A stretch of DNA of 7,040 bases. Origin: G039029935 sp039029935 (lineage in GTDB: Bacteria > Chloroflexota > Anaerolineae > Caldilineales > Caldilineaceae). Both the position numbers and the translations under genes were made by a program. The notes beneath the pieces were generated by a model. It saw nothing but the letters and a program-made list of their open reading frames with translations, did not search any database and was not told the DNA's origin. The stretch is taken from positions 1 through 7,040 of the forward strand of contig JBCCFC010000720.1 of NCBI GenBank assembly GCA_039029935.1, given 5' to 3'. This document shows positions 1 to 6,265 of this stretch, one piece after another (positions within the stretch are counted from its first letter, which is position 1; each line of letters begins with the position of its first letter).

Positions 1-510
1 CTTTTCCGCCACCAAGTGGGGTCCATCATTGAGATTGCCCACACGTTTGATGGGGACCTCAATGGTTTTGAGATAGGCGACCAACTCTGCGGTCGTTACG
101 GTATAGGAGGCGCGCATAGCCTTATAGTCACCATCAAAATATTCCTTAACCGCTTTCTCAAAGGCAGGTCGATAGACAATGGCTTCAAGCTGGACATCTT
201 TGGGGATGACGATTGTGCCTGAATTAGGCGAAGTATTCTTGACAGAGCCTTGTGTGATGGTCAATGGTGACTGCGGTGATAGTGATAGATCGGCCAAGAT
301 GGATGGCGATGTCGCAGTTGATTTGCTCGTAGGAGATGATTGCGCCGACGCTGTTGTAGATTCGACGACTTGCGTTGGTATTGCAATGGGTACGTTGGCC
401 TCGGTCTGCCCAGGCGGAGGCTCGTCGTCATCCAGAAGTTTATCAGCGATGAGGAGGCCAATGCAGAGCAGGGTGCAAAAAACAATGATGGCAATTTGAG
501 ATTGACTCAT
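1..510 (-). CDS. Membrane-anchored hypothetical protein, N-terminal part (runs off left edge)
   Basis: An uninterrupted minus-strand frame runs from an ATG at 508-510 to the window edge, giving the first 170 residues. A good ribosome site (AAGGAA, 7 nt before the ATG) supports the start. Residues 6-22 (IAIIVFCTLLCIGLLIA) form one hydrophobic segment with almost no charge before it, so it is a signal anchor or signal peptide. The cysteines at 12 and 16 do not sit in a good lipobox. Residues 23-30 are acidic. They are followed by about 70 residues rich in Ser, Thr and Pro, typical of an extracytoplasmic linker. From about residue 105 the composition becomes that of a folded domain with charged helices (for example RPAFEKAVKEYFDGDYKAMR). 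I do not recognise this domain, and no function is assigned. A sensor, transporter-associated or cell-surface role outside the membrane is possible. Confidence 0.8.
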   Translation of the reverse strand, partial: MSQSQIAIIVFCTLLCIGLLIADKLLDDDEPPPGQTEANVPIAIPTQVVESTTASAQSSPTSKSTATSPSILADLSLSPQSPLTITQGSVKNTSPNSGTIVIPKDVQLEAIVYRPAFEKAVKEYFDGDYKAMRASYTVTTAELVAYLKTIEVPIKRVGNLNDGPHLVAEK

Positions 511-529
511 AGCAGAATTCCTTATTCGT

Positions 530-611
530 AGGACTTATGCAATTGGCCGATGGTCACACGGATCGCTAGTACGGGTTTGATATATCAAACTCCGCCAAAT
601 GTATAAGTCCT
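530..611. repeat. 82-bp inverted-repeat (MITE-like) element
   Basis: The left arm AGGACTTATGCAATTGGC (530-547) is the reverse complement of the right arm GCCAAATGTATAAGTCCT (594-611) at 16 of 18 positions, and weaker pairing extends inward to 550/591. The ends resemble the AGGACTTACGCA terminal repeats that I recall as abundant in cyanobacterial and related genomes. That recollection is not checked here. No coding capacity lies between the arms and no clear target duplication flanks them, so this is a non-autonomous element or an old remnant rather than an intact insertion sequence. It lies in the leader of the minus-strand gene that starts at 510, so its transcript would fold into a long hairpin. 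Confidence 0.6.
575..590. repeat. Perfect 16-bp palindrome nested in the inverted-repeat element
   Basis: GTTTGATATATCAAAC reads identically on both strands. It sits towards the right arm of the 82-bp element rather than at its centre. It could be a protein-binding dyad or a second small hairpin within the element. Confidence 0.7.
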
Positions 612-652
612 TTCAGTTGTGTTTGTATGCTTGGTATAGATGCATGTCCCGT

Positions 653-682
653 ATTATACATCAAAATGAACACGCATGTCTG
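653..682 (-). promoter_or_regulatory. Candidate promoter for the minus-strand gene starting at 510
   Basis: On the minus strand a perfect TATAAT (653-658) follows a CAGACA (677-682, four of six matches to TTGACA) at an 18-bp spacing. Transcription would begin near 646 and give a leader of about 136 nt that contains the inverted-repeat element. The -10 match is strong and the -35 moderate. This is a sequence-only prediction. Confidence 0.4.
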
Positions 683-782
683 ACAAATTTCTGAGATTAT
701 TCTGCCAATTGACATAAAATTATTACTTTTACCTGACAAATTTCGATAACTTGCATTGCTTTTGTAATTCTTGACAAGTTTC
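681..782. repeat. Three direct copies of TGACAARTTTC
   Basis: TGACAAATTTC occurs at 681-691 and 734-744, and TGACAAGTTTC at 772-782. Start-to-start distances are 53 and 38 bp. A shorter related string, TTGACAAAC, lies at 932-940. The copies fall between the two divergent genes (starts at 510 and 956), so they could be operator sites. The region is AT-rich, which raises the chance of coincidental similarity. Confidence 0.45.
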
Positions 783-791
783 TACCATCCA

Positions 792-802
792 TTTGCTATA
801 GA
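792..802 (+). promoter_or_regulatory. Candidate extended -10 for the FAD oxidoreductase gene
   Basis: TTTGCTATAGA has the TGn extension before a TATAGA hexamer (797-802). A perfect TTGACA (771-776) lies upstream, but at 20 bp the spacing is longer than the usual 16-18 bp. If used, the start would be near 809, leaving a leader of about 147 nt that includes the 881-930 hairpin. Confidence 0.35.
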
Positions 803-880
803 AATATGGTGCATTGCATGGTAAAATCAACGCGTTTAATGAATACGAATTTTTGGCCTTAGTCAAGGATTCGTCCAACA

Positions 881-930
881 TAACACGAGCATCTTGCCGT
901 ACACAGGCAACAGGCAAGATACCCGTGTTA
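881..930. repeat. Imperfect palindrome of a dispersed-repeat type, upstream of the FAD oxidoreductase
   Basis: The arms TAACACGAGCATCTTGCC (881-898) and GGCAAGATACCCGTGTTA (913-930) pair at 16 of 18 positions around a 14-nt loop. Read on the minus strand, the segment translates to the NTGILPV...RQDAR type of string that I recall from many spurious hypothetical proteins in cyanobacteria and Chloroflexota. This points to a common dispersed palindromic repeat rather than a gene-specific element. It ends 25 nt before the ATG at 956 and could affect the leader of that gene. Confidence 0.65.
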
Positions 931-955
931 CTTGACAAACCAAAAAGAAATCAAC

Positions 956-2179
956 ATGAATCACAAATATACCATAGCCATCATTGGTGGTGGCATCATC
1001 GGCTCATCCATTGCCTATTTTCTGGCACGAACAGGACAGGCAGGGTCCATCGTCGTGATTGAGCCAGACCCAACCTATACACGCGCCACCACGCCAAACG
1101 GCGCAGGCGGTGTTCGTCAACTTTTTAGCCAGCCCGAAAATGTGTGGATGTCCCAATATTCACTACAATTTTACAAAGAATTTGCACAGGAGATGGCGGT
1201 GGGCGACAAGCCTGCCAACATCGACTTCAACCAACGCGGCTATCTCTTTGTGGTTGGTGAAGAGGGCGCCAAACAGCTAGAGATTAACCACGCCACCCAA
1301 TCAGTGCAGGGCGTCAACGCACATCTACTGGACTACCCAGCGTTGGCTACACGTTTCCCATCATTGGGGTTAGACGATATCGTGTTGGGCTGTCATTCAC
1401 CCGATGATGGCACACTCGACACCACATTGGCCCTGCGTGGATTTCGTGACAAAGCCGAGAGTCTGGGTGTGATCTATCTATATGCTCGTGTCACTGCACT
1501 TGAGTGCCAACAGAACAAGGTAATAAGCGCAACCCTTGATTCGGATGAAACGGTCACAGCCGATGTCTTTGTCAACGCAGCGGGTCCTTGGGCGCAAGAG
1601 GTGACAGCAATGGTAGGGCAACCGCTGCCAGTGGTTCCCATCTGCCGCGTCAAACATTTTTGGACATGCCCTGACGAAGATGGGCAACCAGCCAAGATTG
1701 AGCCACTGCCGCTGGTGAAAGATGAGTCAGGGGTGTTTTTCCGCCCCTTGATTTCTGATTCACTCGGCACAGGCTATACTGGTGGGCGTCCCAGTTGGGA
1801 GATTAAACCTGGCTTCAACTTTGCCCCCGAAAACGCCTCTATGCAAGACTACTTTGCCGATTATTTTACACGCGTGGTCCAGCCGCTGCTCACAACGCGC
1901 CTGCCTGCATTTCAGGCCGCGCAATGCCAGCAAAGTTGGGCAGGCCACTATGCACAAAACACGCTGGATGGCAATATGATTTTGGGACCCGTCGGTGATA
2001 TCGCCAACTTCTATGTTGCCTGTGGATTCTCCGGACATGGTATCATGCATACACCTGCAATTGGATTGGCATTGAGTGAGTTGATTTTGACAGGGCAGTA
2101 TCAGACCATGGACCTCTCACGCATGTCCTATCAGCGTGTGATTGATGATGATCCATATCCGGAGCAGGGGATTATTTAA
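956..2179 (+). CDS. FAD-dependent oxidoreductase of the DAO family (FOXRED1/DadA-like)
   Basis: This 407-residue protein belongs to the D-amino-acid/sarcosine oxidase superfamily, flavoenzymes that oxidise C-N bonds of amino acids or methylated amines. The N-terminus carries the Rossmann FAD motif IIGGGIIGSSIAYFLAR (GxGxxG at residues 11-16), with Glu36 in VVIEPDP as the likely ribose-binding acid. FVNAAGPWAQEV, in the middle, is the typical second FAD-contact region. The C-terminus has WAGHYAQNTLDGNMILG and ACGFSGHGIMHTPAIG, which I associate with FOXRED1-like proteins and the FAD-binding end of the family. Length is normal. An in-frame TTG at 932 is possible, but the ATG at 956 places the Rossmann strand at the expected distance from the N-terminus, so I chose it. 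The ribosome site (AAAGAAA) is weak. The last 8 bp overlap the end of the convergent hydratase gene. The substrate cannot be read from the sequence. Confidence 0.9.
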   Translation: MNHKYTIAIIGGGIIGSSIAYFLARTGQAGSIVVIEPDPTYTRATTPNGAGGVRQLFSQPENVWMSQYSLQFYKEFAQEMAVGDKPANIDFNQRGYLFVVGEEGAKQLEINHATQSVQGVNAHLLDYPALATRFPSLGLDDIVLGCHSPDDGTLDTTLALRGFRDKAESLGVIYLYARVTALECQQNKVISATLDSDETVTADVFVNAAGPWAQEVTAMVGQPLPVVPICRVKHFWTCPDEDGQPAKIEPLPLVKDESGVFFRPLISDSLGTGYTGGRPSWEIKPGFNFAPENASMQDYFADYFTRVVQPLLTTRLPAFQAAQCQQSWAGHYAQNTLDGNMILGPVGDIANFYVACGFSGHGIMHTPAIGLALSELILTGQYQTMDLSRMSYQRVIDDDPYPEQGII

Positions 2180-2948
2180 ACAAAGCAGTTAAACGCCCCA
2201 CACGCTCAATCTCAATCGTCAACCGTGTATCTTGATCAATTGGAACCAACTCAACAGGCGACCCGGGAATAACCCAACTGTCTTTTTCCAGCACCAGCCC
2301 TTGTTTGACGAGCGAATTGACCAGCCAACGCAACGACATGAGCGGTCCCCCCATAATCTCAGAGGCAGGCGCCTGTGTAATCAGCCTGTCATCCTTAAAG
2401 ACGTAGAATATCTCATCGCTAAACAAGAGTGTATGTGGTGAAACCTGTTGGTTGCCAATCACCAACCCTGCCCAGATGCCGCCTGACGCGATTAGCTCTT
2501 GTGACGTGGGCGGCGAGAACCAAAACTTAAAATTGTGAATCTCAATGCCCGGACTGACATAGGCGATGGCGTCTATCAACGCTGCATCCGGTAGATTCTC
2601 TTCGGCAAGGTCCTTGCCAATTTTGATCACCATCTCCGGCTCAATGGCGCAGTTGAGATAGTCGCGCCAGTCAAACTCGGCCCCTTCTTCATATATATAG
2701 GGCGCAAACATTCTGGCGCGAATGGGTTCTTCTAGGCCAAACTGAGTACGGATGGCTTGGCTGGTACACCCTACTTTATACCCAACCACGCACTCGCCGT
2801 TGTTGATGCGCTTCTCAGCGACCTTATCTTGGATTTGATATGCCTCTGTCAGTGATAGGTCAGCCATCGGTGGCGTCATTTCGCCAGACCACGTTTTGGT
2901 ATAAAATGTGTTGTAAAATTGGTTTGCTCTTGTATTGATGATGTTCAT
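2172..2948 (-). CDS. 2-keto-4-pentenoate hydratase-like protein (MhpD/FAH superfamily)
   Basis: This 258-residue protein matches the length of MhpD/TesE/HpaH-type hydratases, which add water to 2-hydroxy-alka-2,4-dienoates in meta-cleavage pathways. Some relatives are oxalocrotonate decarboxylases. Visible motifs are GYKVGCTS (residues 56-63, with the family's conserved Lys at 58), IEPEMVI (Glu103 and Glu105) and PGIEI (Glu136). The three glutamates correspond to the divalent-metal ligands of this family. A glycine-rich SGGIWAGLVIG follows at the usual place. The start is supported by GGGTGAG just upstream of the ATG. No ring-cleavage dioxygenase or semialdehyde hydrolase is nearby, so an aromatic pathway is not shown. 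The gene is divergent from the Uma2-like gene and convergent with the FAD oxidoreductase. The exact reaction (hydratase or decarboxylase) is open. Confidence 0.87.
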   Translation of the reverse strand: MNIINTRANQFYNTFYTKTWSGEMTPPMADLSLTEAYQIQDKVAEKRINNGECVVGYKVGCTSQAIRTQFGLEEPIRARMFAPYIYEEGAEFDWRDYLNCAIEPEMVIKIGKDLAEENLPDAALIDAIAYVSPGIEIHNFKFWFSPPTSQELIASGGIWAGLVIGNQQVSPHTLLFSDEIFYVFKDDRLITQAPASEIMGGPLMSLRWLVNSLVKQGLVLEKDSWVIPGSPVELVPIDQDTRLTIEIERVGRLTALFK

Positions 2949-3067
2949 GTTCTCACCCTATTTCTAAATACTTCATCGGTTTTACTCGGTTGAGTTTGCA
3001 AAAAACGAAAAAAATGTGCATACTCAAGAATATCACTATAAAACGATCATTGAAAGTTGAGTTCAGG

Positions 3068-3073
3068 TATACT
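3068..3073 (+). promoter_or_regulatory. Candidate -10 (TATACT) for the Uma2-like gene
   Basis: TATACT lies 107 bp before the chosen ATG in the AT-rich divergent gap between the hydratase and Uma2-like genes. No good -35 is found at 16-18 bp; TTGAAA at 3050-3055 is only 12 bp away. Transcription starting near 3080 would leave too little leader for translation from the GTG at 3088, which favours the ATG at 3175. Confidence 0.25.
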
Positions 3074-3162
3074 GTGCATTAGAACTTGTGAATGAGAAAA
3101 CCTTGGTACAGTGTCTACTTCAGCATAAGACACTACGTCAAGATTTTTGTATTTGTATTATC

Positions 3163-3167
3163 AGGAG
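3163..3167 (+). promoter_or_regulatory. Ribosome binding site that fixes the Uma2-like start
   Basis: AGGAG sits 7 nt before the ATG at 3175. The longer in-frame alternative (GTG at 3088) has no purine-rich site before it. The start is therefore placed at 3175. Confidence 0.75.
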
Positions 3168-3174
3168 TTTTCAG

Positions 3175-4140
3175 ATGGCATTGACCCAAACGGCTTTACG
3201 AGAAACGCATGATAAAAAGATCATCAAAAAAAGACTTGATACAACCTCTACAATTTCTCCCACTAGTTTATATGATAATAGGTCCAATAATGGGGCGTCC
3301 TCTTCAAATAATAAGGGATTATACAGAGACTCCTTAGAGGAGGGTGACACCCTAGAGGGTTACAGAATTTCTCTTGAAGACTATTGGTCAAAAATCTACG
3401 ACAATACGGAGCGAGTCTACGAATGGAACAACGGCGTCTTGGAGGAGAAACCCAGAATGGCTCAACTCAGAAAATACTGGATGTGTAAGTGGTTTGTCAA
3501 CCTACTCTATGATTATTTGTATGTACACCCAATTGCAACAATCATCGAATCTGATATGGGGTTTGAGTTGTCGTTGCCGAATCGTACCCGTGTACGAGGG
3601 CCAGATGTAGGCGTGGTTCTCAACACCAATCCCGCGCCATTGGGTGAGTGGGACAGGTCGTATCAAGGCATTTTTGATCTGTGTATTGAACTGATTTCAG
3701 ACTCAAAGCCACATCATATTACACGCGATACTCAAGAGAAACGAACTGAATATGCACAGGCAGGCGTTCCTGAATATTTTATATTGGATGAAAGTCGCCC
3801 ACCTCGTCCAAATGAAACAGCATTTTATCAGCTAGGACCGAATGGGATATATCAACCCATTCTTCCTATCAATGGTGTAATTATTTCATCTGTTTTACCT
3901 GGTTTTCAATTTCGGCGTGATCATCTATTTACACGTCCAGACCCTGTGACATTATTGGATGATCCTGTATACCAAGGGTTTATTTCACCACAAGTACGCG
4001 CCGAGCGACAACAAGTACTCGCCGAGCGGCAACAAATGCTAGCCGAACGGCAACGCGCCGAGCAAGCGGAACAGACACTCGCAAGTGTACAAGCCTATCT
4101 AGCGTCTATCGGTGTTGAATTGCCAGATAATTTGAACTAA
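3175..4140 (+). CDS. Uma2 family (DUF820) PD-(D/E)XK endonuclease-like protein with coiled-coil tail
   Basis: This 321-residue protein has three parts. Residues 1-50 are Ser/Thr/Asn-rich with an early Lys cluster and look disordered. About 60-265 is the Uma2 fold, with YEWNNGVLEEKP at its start, RGPDVGVV (Pro143-Asp144), LCIELISDS (Glu172), Lys189 in a TRDTQEK context, and GVPEYFILD (197-205). These residues match the acidic and lysine positions of the PD-(D/E)XK-like nuclease core. The tail (about 273-305) is a coiled coil built on AERQQ repeats, which I recall as typical of Chloroflexota and cyanobacterial members. The N-terminal extension is longer than the usual start of the family. Function is unproven for most relatives, which occur in many copies per genome. 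The M20 gene starts 13 bp downstream, so the two may be co-transcribed, although a functional link is not evident. Confidence 0.88.
   Translation: MALTQTALRETHDKKIIKKRLDTTSTISPTSLYDNRSNNGASSSNNKGLYRDSLEEGDTLEGYRISLEDYWSKIYDNTERVYEWNNGVLEEKPRMAQLRKYWMCKWFVNLLYDYLYVHPIATIIESDMGFELSLPNRTRVRGPDVGVVLNTNPAPLGEWDRSYQGIFDLCIELISDSKPHHITRDTQEKRTEYAQAGVPEYFILDESRPPRPNETAFYQLGPNGIYQPILPINGVIISSVLPGFQFRRDHLFTRPDPVTLLDDPVYQGFISPQVRAERQQVLAERQQMLAERQRAEQAEQTLASVQAYLASIGVELPDNLN
4000..4062 (+). repeat. 21-bp tandem repeat within the Uma2 coiled-coil tail
   Basis: Units start at 4000, 4021 and 4042. The first two differ at few positions and encode AERQQVL and AERQQML; the third diverges (AERQRAE). The 21-bp period equals one heptad, so copy-number changes would lengthen or shorten the coil without changing frame. 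Confidence 0.8.
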
Positions 4141-4153
4141 GGAAAGGAAAACC

Positions 4154-5374
4154 ATGCCAAACACGAATGACCTAAAACAACAAGTCTGCGACTACATCGA
4201 CGAAATCACGCCACGTCTCCTCCAAGTCAGCCATCAAATTCACGCCAACCCCGAAATTGCTTTTGAAGAGCATGAATCTATGAAGTTGCTGGCCGATACT
4301 GCCGAAAGCGATGGCTATACAGTGGAACGCGGCATCGCCGGACTGGACACGGCGTTTGTGGCGACCAGTGGTGGAGAGAATGACGATGGACCAACGGTCG
4401 CCTTTATCGCTGAATACGATGCGTTGCCCGGCTTGGGTCACGCCTGTGGACACAACATCATTGGCACGGCAGCGACGGGGGCAGCATTGGCGATGATGGC
4501 GGTGAGTGATGTGCTGCCCGGCACGGTCAAGCTGATTGGCACCCCCGCAGAAGAGGGTGGTGGTGGCAAGGTGTTGATGGCCGAGCAGGGCATATTTGAT
4601 GACTTGGATGCGGCCATGATGATTCATCCAGGAACCAAAGCCATGACTACGCGAACAACCTTGGCCTCCAACAAGGTTAAATTTGAATTCTTTGGCAAGC
4701 CTGCCCATGCCGCTGCCGCCCCCGATTTAGGCATCAACGCACTGGACGCCTGTATCCAGACATTCAACAACATCAATGCCCTACGCCAACATCTGCGGTC
4801 CGATGTCCGTATTCATGGCATTATCACACACGGCGGCGACGCTGTGAATGTTGTGCCGGAGTATACCTCCGCCTTGTTTAGCGTGCGTGCTGCCGATTCA
4901 GATTATGCCTTTGAGACATTACAAAAGGTGATCCGCTGTGCCGAAGGCAGTGCCTTGGCCGCAGGTGCAACCATGAAACATGAGCATCTCATGCACTATG
5001 CCCAACGCATTGCCAACCCCACGATGGCACAGCTTTTTGGTCACAATATCGGTGGGCTGGGTGAGCCTGTGCAGGAGCCAAAGCCCGGTGAGCGTATGGG
5101 ATCGAGCGACATGGGCAATGTCAGCCAGATCGTACCGTCGATTCACCCCTATGTGACCATTGCCAACCCTGGCGTGGCGGGACATACACAGGCATTTGCC
5201 GAAGCATCGCGCAGTGCATGGGGCGACCAAGCGTTGGTGCGCTCTGCCAAAGCAATGGCGATGACGGCAGTTGAGTTGATGACGCAGCCAGAGGTGATGG
5301 CGCAGGTCAAGGCTGAGTTTGATGCTGAGGTGGATTGGGATGCCCCTTGGCGCAAGTTGAAATTTGGGATATAA
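4154..5374 (+). CDS. M20 family metallo-amidohydrolase (PM20D2-like)
   Basis: This 406-residue cytoplasmic enzyme belongs to the di-zinc (or di-manganese) M20 peptidases, which hydrolyse amide bonds in dipeptides, N-acyl amino acids or aminoacyl conjugates. Motifs run in the expected order. EYDALPGLGHACGHNIIG (residues 87-104) has the Cys98/His100 ligands, and GTPAEEGGGGK carries the catalytic Glu133-Glu134 pair. His158 follows in MMIHPG. FGKPAHAAAAPD and HGIITHGGDAVNVVPE mark the dimerisation (lid) domain, and AGHTQAF supplies the late His. The DALPGLGHACGHN form suggests the PM20D2/AbgB-like branch rather than an M20A carboxypeptidase. No signal peptide is seen. The purine-rich GGAAAGGAAAA just before the ATG supports the start. 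It sits close behind the Uma2-like gene. The substrate is unknown. Confidence 0.92.
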   Translation: MPNTNDLKQQVCDYIDEITPRLLQVSHQIHANPEIAFEEHESMKLLADTAESDGYTVERGIAGLDTAFVATSGGENDDGPTVAFIAEYDALPGLGHACGHNIIGTAATGAALAMMAVSDVLPGTVKLIGTPAEEGGGGKVLMAEQGIFDDLDAAMMIHPGTKAMTTRTTLASNKVKFEFFGKPAHAAAAPDLGINALDACIQTFNNINALRQHLRSDVRIHGIITHGGDAVNVVPEYTSALFSVRAADSDYAFETLQKVIRCAEGSALAAGATMKHEHLMHYAQRIANPTMAQLFGHNIGGLGEPVQEPKPGERMGSSDMGNVSQIVPSIHPYVTIANPGVAGHTQAFAEASRSAWGDQALVRSAKAMAMTAVELMTQPEVMAQVKAEFDAEVDWDAPWRKLKFGI

Positions 5375-5437
5375 TTCGAGCAATGTTAGAAATACTGACG
5401 GAGTTATCACGTATCAATACAGAGAGGACACTATCAA

Positions 5438-5853
5438 ATGTCTGCCAAAGACATGTATCATGATGAAGTTGTCAGTGCATTAAAAAAAGACCGATGGATT
5501 GTCACCCATGACCCTTTTTACCTATCGGCCGGTGGGTTCAAATGTATATCGACCTTGCGGCAGAGCCCTTGATTGCTGCTGAAAAAGACGATGAGAAAAT
5601 TGCGGTTGAAGTTAAAAGTTTTCTGAATGCATCACCCATCTCAGAATTCCATACAGCGTTGGGGCAATTCTTAAACTACCGACGTGCGCTACGTGTCTCC
5701 AACCCAGAACGTCAATTATATCTAGCTGTTCCACTGGAAACCCATAGCACTTTTTTTACCTTACCGTTCATTCGTGAAGGTGTCGAGGAGTATCAATTGT
5801 CTGTGGTGGTATATGATCCTGAAGAGGAGGTAATCGTCTCATGGCAGAAATAG
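5438..5853 (+). pseudogene. xisH: xisH homologue with a frameshift (fdxN excision controlling factor family)
   Basis: Two parts of a XisH protein lie in different frames. The ATG at 5438, preceded by AGAGAGGA, encodes 34 residues beginning MSAKDMYHDEVVSALKKDRW and ending at GGF (codon 5537-5539). This frame then reads about ten unrelated codons to a TGA. From 5542 the other frame reads MYIDLAAEPLIAAEK... for 103 residues. Adding one base (most simply a C, giving TTC CAA ATG) restores a continuous protein of 138 residues, the usual XisH length. The PD-(D/E)XK-like core survives in the second part: Asp39 in YIDL and Glu58/Lys60 in VEVKSF (reconstructed numbering). No canonical slippery heptamer is present, so decay or a sequencing/assembly error is likelier than programmed shifting. 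An internal start at 5542 would give only the shorter part. The 3' end overlaps xisI by 13 bp. Confidence 0.85.
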
Positions 5854-6176
5854 AAAAATATCGAGAATTAGCCAAACATGTGATTCAAGACCACGCACGT
5901 CATCAGATATCATATGGCGATATTGAAAATCAAGCCATCTTTGATCTCGAGAATGACCATTATCAATTGGTCCATGCAGGTTGGCATAACAAATTGCGTA
6001 CATATGGGTGTCTGATTCATATTAACATCAGAGACAACAAGTTTTGGATTCAGTATGATGGCACGGAAGTGGGTGTAGCGAACGAGTTGGTAGAGCTTGG
6101 TGTGCCAAAGACAGATATTGTCTTGGCGTATCATTCGCCTTTTGCGCGCAAACGTGGTGAGTTTGCGGTGTCCTGA
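5841..6176 (+). CDS. xisI: XisI family protein (fdxN element excision controlling factor)
   Basis: This 111-residue protein has full XisI length and the family's usual features: an N-terminal helix with YRELAKHVIQDHA, SYGDIENQAIFD, LVHAGW, YGCLIHINIRDNKFWIQYDG with a following TEVGVANELVELG, and the C-terminal DIVLAYHSP...EFAVS. XisI and XisH were named for a role with a recombinase in fdxN element excision in Anabaena. The pair is widespread without that element, and no recombinase is present here. A strong AGGAGG (5825-5830) lies inside xisH 10 nt before the ATG. Together with the 13-bp overlap this indicates translational coupling in one transcript. Unlike xisH, it shows no damage. Confidence 0.92.
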   Translation: MAEIEKYRELAKHVIQDHARHQISYGDIENQAIFDLENDHYQLVHAGWHNKLRTYGCLIHINIRDNKFWIQYDGTEVGVANELVELGVPKTDIVLAYHSPFARKRGEFAVS

Positions 6177-6265
6177 ATGATGAAGTTAACTTGTCATGTG
6201 TCGTCCTGTTGCATGTAACCTCACACGGTATCTATTTAACCCACCTAAAGATGAGATTATTACCC

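Noticed and set aside
530..611. Intact insertion sequence or CRISPR array at the inverted repeat
   Set aside because: There is no transposase coding capacity between the arms, no clear target duplication, and no regularly spaced repeat-spacer pattern.
729..938. Minus-strand 69-codon open frame reading NTGILPV...RQDAR near its start
   Set aside because: Its first part is the translation of the 881-930 palindromic repeat. It starts at a TTG without a ribosome site, and the rest has no protein-like character.
3088..3174. Upstream GTG extension of the Uma2-like protein by 29 residues
   Set aside because: There is no ribosome site before the GTG, and the putative promoter start would be only a few bases away. 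AGGAG before the ATG at 3175 explains the start better.
4172..4708. 178-codon minus-strand open frame inside the M20 gene
   Set aside because: It lies wholly antisense to a well-supported metallo-amidohydrolase and shows no recognisable motifs. It is a shadow of the coding bias of that gene.
4919..5410. 163-codon minus-strand open frame over the end of the M20 gene
   Set aside because: It is antisense to conserved M20 motifs, with Cys/His-rich composition typical of a shadow frame.
5530..5545. Programmed -1 frameshifting as the explanation for the split xisH
   Set aside because: The zero-frame codons GGT GGG TTC AAA do not contain an X XXY YYZ slippery heptamer, and no strong hairpin is apparent just downstream. 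Decay or a sequence error is simpler.
6177..6265. Intrinsic terminator between xisI and the convergent PIN-like gene
   Set aside because: Only a short AAGTTAACTT palindrome and weak pairings are present, without a GC-rich stem followed by a T-run.
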